64,000 bases of DNA from Adineta steineri (lineage: Eukaryota > Rotifera > Eurotatoria > Adinetida > Adinetidae): positions 136,228 to 200,227 of the forward strand of contig CAJNOI010000041.1 of the NCBI GenBank assembly GCA_905250115.1. The letters are read 5' to 3'. This document shows positions 1 through 12,987 of the stretch, in pieces; position 1 is the stretch's first letter; each line of letters starts with the position of its first letter. The notes under the pieces were generated by a model. It searched no databases. It was not told the origin of the DNA and was given only the letters and a program-made list of their open reading frames with translations. Both the position numbers and the translations under genes were made by a program.

Positions 1-343
1 GTGGATAGTCGATCAATAGGAACGTATTCGATGAACTCGCATACTCCATCTTTTTATGAGTAAGATTCTTTTGTAATAGAATAATATATATGGAAATTGA
101 TATTTTCTTATTTTTGTCTAGTAATACCTCGAGTCCTATGTGGAATACAGCTAATGCTGCTACTTATTCAAGTCCCCCAACATGGTATCATTCGTAAGTT
201 GAAATAAATCCTTTTTGTTTTTGTTGACAATACATTCATATATGGTACCTATTTTTAGCTCATCTTCAACGATGAATTTATCGTTATCGTCTCCTTCATC
301 GCCTCCTCCTTCTTTACTTCCTGATCATCTTCCGTCAATGTAG
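1..343 (+). CDS. 3' end of an unidentified Ser/Pro-rich protein gene (partial)
   Basis: Three exons can be read: 1-59, 122-193 and 259-343, with introns 60-121 and 194-258 that start GTAAG and end in AG, and a TAG stop at 341-343. The encoded tail of about 70 residues is rich in Ser, Pro and Asn, and ends in a run of Ser-Pro repeats followed by LLPDHLPSM. Such tails are common at the C-termini of animal transcription factors (T-box, Runx, forkhead types), but nothing diagnostic is present and the DNA-binding part would lie left of the window. The gene converges on the dopamine receptor gene that ends at 949. Confidence 0.6.
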
Positions 344-948
344 TTGAAAAGAATCTTTAAGGACAATTGTATGACGAAAATTGATTCTTCACATAGTTTA
401 TGTTTATGTTGATGCTTAATACTTTGTTGAATGTTTTTTAATAAAAAATTTACTAAAAATAATCTTAGATATTATTTTCTTAGATAGTCTTGTGAGAATA
501 AATAGTTGTATCGTATTTATATCACATTGGAATAATATATTATAAAGAGTCTATCTTTTGCTTTTCAGTGGCTATTTTGTTACAGAATAGTCAATGAGAT
601 TTCTCATGAGAACCGATAAGAACGCATTGACCTAGAAAACCTATAGGAAGTAGGTTTGTCTATCAGCAAAATATCAATTTCTTTTCTCTATGAAAAATAT
701 CTCAAAATCAAAAAGAAAATAAATCTCAAATGATGTAGATTTTGTTTATCTAATTTAAAATAACTATGTAAAACCATGTTTATTATTTATATTTATTCTT
801 TTGAAAATAAAAAAATATGGTTAGTTAGGATATAGGAGCAACAAAAATACGTACACACATCACAAATGTCGTGGTGCAATTGATGTGAAATAAACATAAA
901 CAAGAAGGAGAAGAAAAAGAAAAAGAAAAAAACCGGTTTTTTTTGTTA
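344..948. other. Convergent intergenic region
   Basis: AT-rich stretch between two convergent 3' ends. I see AATAAA-like signals and homopolymers but no coding or structured element. Confidence 0.5.
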
Positions 949-3642
949 TTAAGAAGCTGAATTAGTTGGAGTTGCCCTACATGGAGAAAAAAGAATTTTG
1001 ACAAATGCTTTTCGAAATTCAAGATTAAATATTGTATAAATAATTGGATTTAGAAATGAATTAATATATCCTAACCATATGCATAATAATAAAGTAATAT
1101 CTTTAATAAGTAAATTATTTGATTTTTTTAATAATTTAAAAATAGCATTAACCAAGTTGTTGAGCACAAAGAATGGTAACCAACATACCAGAAAGCAAAC
1201 TATATAAAAGAAAATAAATCAACTGAAATAATTTTAATAGGAAAAAAAATCATGTTTTATTGTTTATCCCCTCTTTTGCCTTATATCTGTCTACTTCAAC
1301 TTTTTCACATGAAAGTCATGACTATAGGTATTGTCATTTAGAATTAATTTAATTTATTTCGCTTAACTGAACATCTTTTGTTTAGTTTTGAAGATTGTCA
1401 AAATAAGAATTGTCCTCAGAAAAAGTGTAGATAAAAGTAAAAAGAAGATTTTCAAGGTCTTACTTAGCACGATAATAAGAGTTTGAGTTGCTTTACGTTC
1501 TTTTTTCATACGAGAATAAGCTTTTCGTTTAGCAATTTTAACATTATTTGCTTGACTTGTACAAGTAGTGATTGGTAAACCTTGTGAATTCGTTTCGGTT
1601 TTTAAACGTGTTTTAAAACTATTCGTTGTTTGATGATGATTTTCTGTTTCTACTACTTTACATACTACATGTGTTTGAAAACCTGTAGAATTATCAAATT
1701 TTGAATTGGATTTTGGGATTGTTGAAGAGAGAATTTCAATTTGATTATCATGATCAGTTTTATTATTAGTCGTAGTATTATTATTATTAGTGTTTTTTTG
1801 TTCATCATGAACAAATAGAGCAACGTCATCGCGTTCATCATCATCTAACGGATCACCAGATGATGATGTGATATTTATCGAGGCACGTAATTTTTCTTTC
1901 GTAGCAGGTGAAGATGATTTTAATTCGAGAGGAGTAGATTCATTATTATTATTATTTATTAACGGTACTGATTGATTTACTAATTTTGAATGTTTTTGTG
2001 GATTTTCGGAAATATTATTATTATCTATAATATCATTATTAGGTGGATGAATTGAATCTTGTCGTTCGTGTAAAAATGATGTCACTAAATTATCAACATT
2101 TGAACGATGTGCAGCAGCAGCTGATTCAATAGCTGCTTTCGGTCTCCATTGTTTACGATTTTTTTTTGCTTGCGCCATAATAACCAAAAATATTCGATAA
2201 TAAATAGCAAATATGATAATACACGGAATAAAAAACGAGCCAAGTGATGAAAATATAAGAAATTTATTATTGAAAAATGCACATTCGTCAGCAGAACGTG
2301 GATAAGCAGCAATATCCGATTTATTTATACCGCTATAGAATAAAAGATATATTAAATGTTCATTTTCTTTTCTTTTTTTTTATATTATTTATTATTGTCT
2401 TACCTGACAATAGGTAATGCAATAAAAAATGAAACAAGCCATACGATAACAATCATAATGGCGACGCGTTTTGGATTTTTATGTCGAGCATATTTAAGTG
2501 GTTTTGTTACGGCAATATAACTAGTATTTAAAAAAGAAATAAATAAAAAAATATTTTGAAAATTTGAAAAAAAAAGTTTTTCTACCGATCAACTGCAATA
2601 GCAACCTAATGAAAAAAAGAGAAAATGAAATATTTTGATTTTTGATATTTATTCATACGAGATTTAATATCGATGCTGTACATGCCATACAATCTGAAGC
2701 AACCCAAAAATCACATAAACGTTCAGATAATTTCCAAACTCCATTGTACTAGAAGAAAATAGAGTATTATTTATATATGTTAATATTGTGTTAATGATTA
2801 AAAATAAAGAAATGCCCTTTTGCTCAAAAGACGAAGACAGCATGACCTTGAATCATATGAATAGAAAGGGAGAACCTAAAAATTGTCTAAGTGAAAGATA
2901 TATTTACTTTTCGGAAGTTAATAGGCAAAGACTTAAGTTCAATGACGATCGATACTTCCGTTCTTCTTTCTATACAATAGGATAAATCATTTTGATATTT
3001 ATATGATTATATTCATCACAAAAGGTATGATAAGATTCACTTCTTCTTCTTCAATGTTTAATCTCACAGAAGACTTACTTTCACAAAATCTCTCCTAAGG
3101 TATTTTTACTATATATATAGATGATCCCTACGTAAGAGTAAAAAGAAATGACTTTTTAATATGTGATGATTTCATTATTTTCATATTAAATAATAAACAG
3201 ATGTATAACGTTTAAGAATAGTTAATCTTTTTCTTCTATAATTTTTATTACTTACTTCAAGATATATAGCAAATGGCATAACAACAGCTGCAACGGTTAT
3301 ATCCGATATGGCAAGTGAGACAACAAAATAATTTGTTACTGTATGTAAAGATTTTTCACGATAAACACTAACAACAACAAGTACATTGCCGAAGATTGTA
3401 AATAAAGGAAATATTATTAATGCAAATGCCCAATAGTTAACTGAATTGTTTTCAATTACTCCTGTTTGTGTTCTTAGGGATGATAAACGATCAAGTGGTA
3501 TCGGTATAATTGGATTAGTATATTCATTTATTGCACCACCATTTGATAATGTCTCGTATGTATTTGAATTATAGAATAAAGGTGCTGGAAGTGGAGATTC
3601 AATCAAACTCCACGAACCCGTATCATTCGATAGTTGTTGCAT
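949..3642 (-). CDS. D2-like dopamine receptor (class A aminergic GPCR)
   Basis: Six exons on the minus strand: 3642-3256, 2748-2659, 2605-2586, 2520-2404, 2332-1464, 1199-949; 1734 nt, 577 codons. TM1-TM2 read NYWAFALIIFPLFTIFGNVL and TNYFVVSLAISDITVAAVVM, close to D2-type receptors. TM3 has the amine-binding Asp in WVASDCMACTAS and then DRY. TM5 has the three catechol-type serines (SSLGS). TM6 has CWLPFF and TM7 GYINSFLNPIIY followed by a FNLEFRKAF helix 8. The third intracellular loop is very long (about 250 residues, Asn/Ser/Thr-rich), as in Gi-coupled D2 receptors, and ends in KKERKATQTL. The ATG at 3642 is preferred because it gives a short N-glycosylatable N-terminus; a longer upstream reading (to 4035) is hydrophobic low-complexity. 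D2-like is strongly favoured over adrenergic, octopamine or serotonin types, but paralogue assignment needs a tree. Confidence 0.9.
2586..2605 (-). other. 20-nt microexon of the dopamine receptor
   Basis: The exon reads VAIAVD plus two bases of Arg, flanked by AG at 2607-2606 and GTAGAA from 2585. It supplies the Asp and most of the Arg codon of the DRY motif; Tyr comes from the next exon. Removing it would break the frame, so it is required for a functional receptor. Confidence 0.8.
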
Positions 3643-3990
3643 GACGAAAAAGGAGAAGCAAATAAAAAGAAATATAGATATAAATAATAAGAAATAGGCG
3701 TTATGCTGATGATAATTATGATGCTTCTGGCAAATGATGATGATGAAAATGAAGATGATGTGCTTGGTTGGATGTATATGATGAAGACTGGTTTCAAATT
3801 TAATATGAATAGATTTTGTTCTTTGTGTAGATAAAAATAAAAATTGTTGAATAGTACTAATAGTTGTGGTCGAGATTTCAAGCAACTTGCCGAAAGCGTC
3901 ATCTTCTGATTGATTCTTTCGCCATGATGTAGCATGTCTCATTTTGAGACGATCATGCGCGAGGAGCAAACGCCGTTGCTTCGACGTCAA

Positions 3991-4096
3991 AAGAGAGAGA
4001 GAGAGAAGAAGAAGAAGAAGAGTAGAATATGTCAATGAGAGAGAGAGAGAGGGAGAGCGAGAGCGAGAGAAAGAGAGAGAGAGAAAGAAAGAAAAC
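3991..4096. repeat. (GA)n/(GAA)n microsatellite
   Basis: Purine-only tract of GA and GAA units with small interruptions, just upstream of the dopamine receptor start. It generates spurious Arg/Glu-rich and Ser/Leu-rich reading frames on both strands. Confidence 0.9.
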
Positions 4097-4710
4097 CAGA
4101 TAGGGAATGAAAGAAAAATGACAATGTTGACGAAAACGAGATCGTCTAATCTTCAATTATTACTACCGTTCTGTTTCGTTGCTGTTGCTGTTGGTGCTTC
4201 TCTTCTTTTTTGAGAATGCCCATGTCATATTCTTTCATTGTATATAAAGACAATATTGAAAACCAATCTAATCAACATTGTTACTGATTTGATCAGAAAA
4301 ATATAAAATATAAAAGAAAACCTATGTTAGAATAAGAAAAGAAAAGAAGAATCTTGATATAACCAAAAAAATCTTGTTAACAATAAGAAAAATAGTTCGT
4401 TTTGATCTTGCTTAGCTATTTTTCTTTTGTTTTGTCATACTAGAACAAACATTAAAAATGCAAGTTTCTTTTTTTTTTAATAATATGACTATTTGTATAC
4501 GTTTGATAAAAATAAATGAAGTCATTATTGCCGACGGCCGACTTTGTCATTTAGCGGTGTACGTAAAGGAAGGAAGAGGAGGGAATGATTAACAACATCA
4601 TAACTTTTTGATTCTATCCTTGCTGACTGATTCGGTCTGATTATTTACGATTGATATATTATACAAATTGAAGTCTTGTCTATGGACTTGATTGTATTAT
4701 TCTTTCGGTA

Positions 4711-5024
4711 CTAACTATTAGTCTTACTACTACTACTACTATCACTACTAGTAGTAGAACTAATGTATTTTGCTATTGAAGAACGACAAGCAATCGATTT
4801 GAATTGATGTTGTACACGCAATGAAAAATAGGATAACAATACCAGAAAAAAAAAATTACACAACGAACAAAAGCAAGCAAACATAACAACAGTGATGAAT
4901 GGATAAATTATCCACCGACTGTGATCACCGTAGGGTGCCCTGTAACTGTCGTTAAACGGCGGATAACGATCTTTTCCGATACACCCACGCATTCTTGCGA
5001 TAGAATCGTGATTGACGAGTTCCT
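4711..5024 (-). CDS. Possible exon of a small single-pass membrane protein (weak)
   Basis: On the minus strand an acceptor-like CTACTTTAG ends at 5025, followed by an open frame with an ATG at 4992 to a stop at 4711. The product starts with a polar, Tyr/Arg-rich segment (includes PPFNDSYRAPYGDHSRW), then one strongly hydrophobic segment rich in Phe and Cys, then a basic stretch and a Ser-rich tail from a TAC repeat. Codon use in the first 40 residues is less AT-biased than the surroundings, as expected of coding DNA. No family was recognised and it could equally be a chance ORF. Confidence 0.2.
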
Positions 5025-5407
5025 AAAGTAGTAGTAGTCGTAGTAGAAGAGAAGAAGGGGAAGAAAAAGAAAAGGTATTTATGTGCGACTAACATGAAAC
5101 ACTGTGAATAGCAGGAAGTCGTCAGGAAGCATCATAATCTTACGAGAAGATTTGTTTATTTTTCTAATTCAATATATAACCCGATGATGAAGACAAAAAA
5201 ATGCAAAAACATAAATCGATGGCGTTTCTCTCTTTTCTTAATATAAACATATTAAAAATATATTTGTATATGTACAAGGATCTTCTTTCTCGTTAATATA
5301 CGAATAATACAAGATAATCAGATAATCGTTAAAATCCAACGACATTCGTATAACTCAATTATTTTTTAATTCAAATATACAGCTCGAATCATTCTGTCTA
5401 TTTCTGT

Positions 5408-5431
5408 TTATATATATATATATATATATAA
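5408..5431. repeat. (TA)n microsatellite
   Basis: Uninterrupted alternating TA tract in the gene-poor region. Confidence 0.85.
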
Positions 5432-8229
5432 ATGTCAATGTATCTGCTTTGTCTATTTATCTAATTGTTTGCTTTTTTCTTTTATCGAGGTTTTAAGATT
5501 CTAAAGAAAAAGAAGCTCGTGATTATATAGAATATTAACACATACAAGAAAAGAAAACTTTACGATCGCTCATACAAACAAATAAATAAATAAGCAAGAA
5601 GACTCTTGTGTCGATGAAACATCGATCTCATTGACAACTGGGATTCTAATCTCTCTAGAGAGACAATGATGGCGTTTATATATATTTATGTATAGATGTC
5701 TAAAGAAACCTACTAGTTCAAAGAAGTACATCGATAAGAAGAAGAAAAAAAGAGCAAAATTACAAATTACGATCGCAACATATATTCTCATGTGATTATT
5801 TCCAGGATCCAGGTGGCCTTGTCTTGAAAATTTCAACGTTTTTTTTTAAAGATTTTCTTCATATACAAGAAGAAGAAGAAAAAGAAGAAGAAAAAAACGT
5901 GAGAAACTAGAAAAGTGTTGATCATATATATATATATATATCGTACTATCGTCAACTTAATGAAAGACGATAGTTTGATGTCAAGCAAAACATATCGCTT
6001 GCCTTCGCGCAATACGATAATCATCATAGAGCAATGAGAACCAGATTGATCTAACGTCCATTATATTTACATAAGATTCTAATATATGTATTATAGAGAT
6101 ATTCAAAGACAGAAAAAAAAGAGGCGTGACAAATCTGATAAAACCAAAGAAAAAAAGTTGTTTTTATCAATTTCTGTTAGGAAAGCAGCAGATGGCTGTT
6201 TACTAAGCTACAGTGGACTACATTACTATAACTCAAGAGACATACAAGTAGTCATGTGTGTGCATGCATTGATGAATAAATGAAAGAACAATAGTCGCAG
6301 TAACACTAAAACTATTTCTTCATTTTCTGCTTTTCTGGAACAAAAAAAAGAAAAAAACATATTTTTTATTCTATGGTTTTTACTTATAAATTTACTTACA
6401 TGCTCCATAAAATAAATGTGTATGTGAGTCTTTTAAACAAGAAGAACAATTCAGACAGTAATAGAACATAGCAAACGATACTAGCACAACAAATGTGTTG
6501 TCAATCGTAAACAGATTGTCATCGACTCAAGTTTCGGGTTCTTTTAATTTCTAATGATGTTAATATTCAAACGTTTAGTATATGCTAAAAAAAAATAAAA
6601 TCTGATGCTTTTGTTCTAATAAATAATAACAAAAAAGGATGCCGATTGATATTTCAAAGGAAAAGAAATGCTAAATATAATTTTAAACTATGAAATCGTA
6701 ATATCATTGATTAGTCACGTAATATAAAGAAGAAAAAAAGAATTTCTCTTATTTCGTTAGTCAATTTTAATTTACCTAACTAATCATATAATATATATTT
6801 AATTTTTTGTATTCTAAAGTAAAGATAGAAATTAACTATAAAACTTTCAAACAGATTTTAACACCACCCTTGATAATGTGTTAACAATCCCAAGAGTTAA
6901 ACAGGAAGAATGTATTCATTTCAATAGCTTTAGTTCGAGCGGCAAACAGCGACAATGAGATTATAATACGATTTGTGCAAACACACCAGGATAGTAGACA
7001 TTCTGACAGAAGTTTTTCCGACTAAGAGCACAAGTGTAGAAGCGAAGTAGAAAGAAAGAGAGGCAAAGAATGCATAAAGATGCCGACAACAACGACAATT
7101 CTCGATCGTTTGCATATTATCGATCGTCTCGGATACCACACCATGAGCAGAAGAACATATTTCAACTATTACAGAATTAGACCACATACACACACATAAA
7201 GATATAGACAAAAAAACAGAAAAGAAAACGAAGTAGAGGAAATAAGAGAACAATTCTATTTCTGTCTATTTCACTCACTCATTCACTTTCTCTTTTGTTG
7301 TTCTGTCAGGGATATTAGTAGTTAAGATTTTTGAATAAGCACATTTTTCTTCTTCTGCTTCTGCTTCTTCGTCTTGTTCTTCTTCGTTTTCTTTACAATC
7401 TCGATTTTCTCTTATAAGTATATAGATCAGCTTTTGGGTAAAAAACATTTGCTTGCGTGGTAGTCGCAACCGGATGTCTATGAGTTTGTCTGTCTAGCAT
7501 GTGCAAGAAAATTTTCATCGTTACGTTTGTTGTTCAATATGATAGACTAAGTATACGCAGGTAAATTCAGAAGAGAGAGAAATCAAAAAAAAATGATCGA
7601 TCGATTCAAATAGATGAACAAGGAATATATATATATATTTAGTCTTAATCGGAATATCAAAAGAATTATGATTTGATTTTTTGAAGCACAAAAAAAAAAC
7701 ATACAGAAAAAAAGAATGACTATAATAGTAAAAACTATTACTGTTATTATTAGTATTATGGAAATAATAGCTCTTAAATCTTTAAAATCTATTGTTATAT
7801 AAATATGATTATGTATTATTCAACAAACGCTAAGTCGCTCAATAAGAAAAGAAACTATAAAAAAAAAAGAAAAAGAAAAGCTAGAAGAAAAAAACATAAG
7901 CTTGGTTAGTTGTTTCTAAACTAATTCTTTTATAGTTTCGTCATCGACAATGATGATAGCATGTCTAATTATAGTCAAAGAAAAAGATCTGTCGATTCGT
8001 ATGTGGAAACAGCTAGTCAATCAATTCATTTCAATGGAAACTGATGCCGTAGAAACTAATAATGGAAATACAACTTGTCCCTATCCATCACGAGAATTCT
8101 TTTGCTGTCTAAGTGCTTTATCGTTGTGACTTTCTTTCTCCATTTTCTTCTATCATCTTACTTGCTTTCTCATTCAACACTCTCTGTCTTTAACCACTTA
8201 CATATTCCTCAACGAGTGCTATCAATATA

Positions 8230-8283
8230 AACATATATATATGTATATATATATATAGATAGATAGATAGGCAAATAGATAGA
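8230..8283. repeat. (TA)n / (GATA)n microsatellite
   Basis: TA alternation running into four TAGA units and a degenerate continuation. Confidence 0.85.
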
Positions 8284-11200
8284 CTTCTATTAAGAGGCTC
8301 TTGTTAAAATCAGATCATCTTTTGTACATATATATTAAAACTAAACTAAGCACATTTAACAAAAAAATGAATAAATAGCTCATTCAGAAGAAATCTGTTT
8401 ATATATATATATACGCTTCAATGCTTTAACATACCGACATATGTCAGACTATATTATTTTTTTTTGTCAATGACAACTATTGAGTCTTTTTTTAGCTTGA
8501 TAAAATAAATATAGGTTAAGTTATTTTAATGTTTTTAAAAGAAAAAGAAATAAAATTATAGGTAAATTTTTTTCTAAAAAGCAGTCACTTATATAATTAG
8601 TTACTTAAAAAATCATATATATATATATATCGTATCTTGATAGACAGTCAATATCCTAACATATTTTATTAAGCATTTTCTAAATACTAGATGTTAACAT
8701 TATAGAATAGCGGAAGTAATGAGTCTCATTGTTTTTTTTTCTTCTAATATCATTTAACTATTAAATAATTAAACATTCATTTATACTAACAGCTTACTTG
8801 TTTATTTTAATTACAAAATACTCGATATATTATATCGTTGAAAATTTTGATATAGAATCTCTCGATAAGTTAGCTTAAATCTATAGTTGTTGATGACAAA
8901 ATACAATAGATACAAATGAAGAAAACAACCAAATGTGCATTCACGCAGATATTATTAAGAATAAAAGAAACTTGTCATCATCATAACAAGTCGATCGACC
9001 GGCAATGTCTATGAATGATAATGAAAAACATCTTCGTTTCGCTCTTGCACATCATCCATAGATTCACACACATACAAATAGACTAGACAACCGAAGCTCA
9101 TTTGTCTTTATAGATCATAAAAAGAAAGAAAATATAGAAGATTGATGGATGAACATCAACTCATCATCATTAGAGTCATCATCATAGGATTAGGTCGTTT
9201 TCTTTTGTGTTCGTTCGTATACACTTGTTTTTCAGTATACTTAAAATAGGTATTCACGATGTAAGTCGTTGTCGTTGACATGAGAAAAGTGCATCGATCA
9301 TATTTGACTGTAACCTTTGCTTGTTACACTTTTTTTCTGTTTCTTATGTCAGAAAGCTAGCTAGTCACCTTCTCGTGATTTTATTATTTACATAGAATCA
9401 AGTATAGATGCGCACAAATGTCGTAGAAATTGGCTTCGTTTACTCATTGGACCAAAGAATACCTTGTCTTTTTGCTTCTTCTACTTCTGTCAGCCCATAG
9501 ATAATTGGAATATGTATGCTGATGTTAATGTGATTCAGCATGATTTGTTTTCATATTATATTAATCTAAAGTTGTTTTGACGACTAACGAATTTACTTTT
9601 CTTTCTCTATTTCCTGATAGTCCAATTAACATAGAATGAGAAAGAACTAATGTCTTATTACCTATATGAATTTAGCTTTCTAATTTAAACTTAAATAGCT
9701 TATTGTCAATATTAGAAAAGAAAGGTTGATCTAAAATAGAACAAAATATTTATATATAGAATAGCGTTTACTATAAATATAAAAAGAAAACGCTATTTAA
9801 ATAGGTATTAATCAATCTCATGTCAATGTCTTGAGATTTCCTTTATTGTTATTTTTCAACTTTTTTTTGAACAATCTTTAATAAAATATATTGAAGAATG
9901 ATTAATTAACAAGGGTTAATGCATTTTTATTCAACAGGATGCTTGACAGTAGTATTTTTATTATTATTTTCTATTATACTAATTAATTTAAGTAGATATT
10001 GAAGTAACTTTACTTTATATTAATTTAAGCGTATGAAATAAGAAAGAACGGATGCATGATAAGTTTAATAAGACGGTTAAGAGGACTTCAACATAAATGA
10101 TTCTGTAGAGTTCTTCATGCATTAACAAAACGAGAAAAAGAAATGACAGATTTTAAATGCATTTAATTTCATAGTCAAAAAGACACGTTAATTTTTTTTC
10201 TCTTTTTTTCAATTGTAATAAGAAAATATATTTGATGCATATATACATTCAAGCTACTATTTCTTTTTTTATTAACGTTTAGATCGTCTTTTCGCAACAT
10301 GACAATATGTTGATTCCCCTTGGGTACTTTTTCATACTACGCCTATATATTATTCTCTCGCATCACTAGTATCAAGCCTGACATTGTTCTCAATACATCT
10401 ATTTTTAATTATCTCCTTTTGTACTTTTATTCTAGAAAAAAAGAAAATTATGTTCATTAATTTATATTTGTTATCTTAAAAAACCACTTTGTGCCAAACT
10501 AATCTGCAATCACACGTCATCACCTTTTCTTCTTTTATTTTTTCTCAACTACAAAATATTCATAAGATTATGATTAATTTTTCTAAGCGATTTTTCTCTT
10601 TAGAACAGTATCTTTGAATTATACTGATTAATATAGGCAGAAAATAAACTGAGTTAACGAAAAAAACAATTGATTATACTTTTAATATCTAATAATTCAA
10701 TTCAATATTCTGAAAAGCTTACCATGTTGATGAGCTTATATATATTTCAGAATGTAGAACAAATTCTATTTTATCCTTGAATAAATGTCATATGCAAGAT
10801 TTACGTCTTACTTGATTTATATGGGCCATTAAACACTATATGTAAAAGTGCAGATTTCTTTTAGTTATCAATGGTTGTATCACAACAATCTATTTAATCA
10901 GTAGATATATTTTATCAACTGATAATATCTAATATTTTGTTTGGGATATATTTTAATTGATTTGTTATATATTTTCTAACGTGCGGTTTTATTTTCAATC
11001 GATTTTTTTAATTAAGTTTTCCGGTTTAACGACTCATTGCTTGTGATCATCAAATCGATATTTCGGATGGACAAATTACATAAATCATCTATCATTTGTA
11101 AAGATAAAAAAAAGTATCATGTTATTATGAACCATACGAGTTTTTCAAGGTCATTATTTATCTGATAAATTATCAGAAATATAAAATTAAATAAATTTTA

Positions 11201-11387
11201 TTAGTGGAAAAAACCATCTCTATATTTGTTTTCAAAAAAAAAGAAAGTACGACAAATGATTAGTAAGCAATCCAACGTATCGTGATGTTTAGATCCATCT
11301 TTTATAAATTCTGTTTCTTTTTCTTTGTCTTTTAAATATAATAAATAGATCACGAAACAATTTGTTATTATTCTTATCTATCTTAAT

Positions 11388-12348
11388 ATGAATACAAGTT
11401 ATGATTTAGATACTTCGACACCAAATATAATTAATCGAAATAAATATTTTGAATCATTAATGGATTTTTCTACACCGATGAGTACAATATCTACTCGTTG
11501 GATGAATAATACAAAAACTAGTCATTCTAATGAGAAAATTTCTTCAGATAATAGTCAAAATTCAACAGTAATTAATGATACAATTATTGATATGAATGAT
11601 ACAATTATTGATAAACTTTTACAAAAATTTAACGAACATAAAATTAATTTTCATAATACACAAAATTATCTTAATCTACTTGATAATCATTTATGTGAAA
11701 TAACAACAATTCTTAATCAATTACAAAATCCATTAAGTTATAATTCATTACTTAAACCAACGACTGATGAATTAGAAACTCGCTTATTACAAATGTCAAT
11801 TAAACGCGAACAAATTCGAACAGCTATTAATAATTTTCATCAATCACCAACAATCAGTGAAACACTTAATGATATTATTCAACAAGTATAAAAAAAACAA
11901 ATATTTATTCAACTATATATATTTATTGATTATTTAGATATCACCATCTACATCAAAAAGAACAGATTCAACGATTTCTTATAGTGAATTAATCAATGCT
12001 ATAAAATTAAGTATGAAACAAAAAACAAATTTAATTGAACATTTTTATCAAGAAGAAATTCATATGAAACATCGAATAAATGATTATTATTCAAAAATGA
12101 AACAACGACAATATATACTTTTACAATTAGTTGAAAAAATTCTTGAACAACAAAAAGAAAATGAAAAATATGTTGAAGAAATTAATCTTGATAAACCACA
12201 ATTTGATAAACATAGTGAACAATTAACTGAATTTAATAAACTTAATGAAGAATATCAACTACTTCAAGATGAAAATCGATTATTAAAATATAAAACGAAA
12301 GAAAATATTAATAGACTTTATACTTTTATTAATCAAACAACAGAATAA
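11388..12348 (+). CDS. Coiled-coil protein of unknown function
   Basis: Two exons, 11388-11885 and 11938-12348, 302 codons; the intron has GTATAA and TTTAG ends and removing it keeps the frame. The N-terminal third is Asn/Ser/Thr-rich and probably disordered. Two helical stretches follow, one around residues 75-160 and a long Glu/Gln/Lys-rich coiled coil from about 195 to the end (LLQLVEKILEQQKENEKYVE, then LNEEYQLLQDENRLLKYK). No catalytic domain, signal peptide or membrane segment is visible. The architecture resembles small centrosomal, kinetochore or ciliary coiled-coil proteins, but I do not recognise a family. It converges on MRE11. Confidence 0.75.
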
Positions 12349-12987
12349 TTTTTATTTTAATCATTTATCTATTTTAATAAATAAAAAAAGCTCTTTTTTT
12401 CCTTCTTTTTACTCAACAATCAGTAGTTCTAAAAGTTCAGTCTATGTAATCTGTGATATATAAATAACTCGAGAAACTTGTATTTAGAGAAAATACAACG
12501 TTTAAGTTTTGGTTGAAAGACTATATTTATACTAGACAGAAGACATAGTAATTTATTTTCTATTAGTGACATGGTCTTTAACATCTATGATTTCAGAATA
12601 TAAATAGAAAGGAAATACTTTAAATCTACTTATGACAAGTAACTTGAGTTTTTGTTTTCCGATGTGTTAAGTACATTATTTATGCTTTAGACGTAAATCA
12701 TCTTCAATTTATAATTAATTTTCGTATTACAGTATGAAAGACTATAAGTAAAGAATCAAGTTGGTGATATATGTTTGGATTAATGTATTAAAGTCACACT
12801 GACTATTGTCATTGTCATGAGATGAATAGAATTCAAAAGAAATGTTTTTCAATGATATATGTGTAATTTGTAATAAATTAAGAAAAGAAAATATTTATTT
12901 TCATAGAAATTTTATTTTTTCAAATGTTGTTTTTCTATTATACAAATAAGAACATGTAATCTTGACTAGATTATGTAAAAAATAGTA
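12349..12987. other. Convergent intergenic region
   Basis: 639 bp of AT-rich DNA between the 3' ends of the coiled-coil gene and MRE11, with AATAAA-like signals near both ends. No coding or repeat structure seen. Confidence 0.5.

Larger units (their letters stand above)
3643..11387. other. 7.7 kb gene-poor region upstream of the dopamine receptor
   Basis: Contains microsatellites (GA at 3991-4096, TA at 5408-5431, TA/GATA at 8230-8283), many purine or pyrimidine tracts and no convincing protein gene except one weak candidate exon (4711-5024). It is the largest gene-free stretch in an otherwise compact block and lies between divergent genes, so it may hold neuronal-gene regulatory DNA, untranslated exons or noncoding transcripts; none can be shown from sequence alone. 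Confidence 0.5.

Noticed and set aside
3944..4213. Arg/Glu-rich and Ser/Leu-rich frames over the GA repeat
   Set aside because: They are translations of a microsatellite in both directions.
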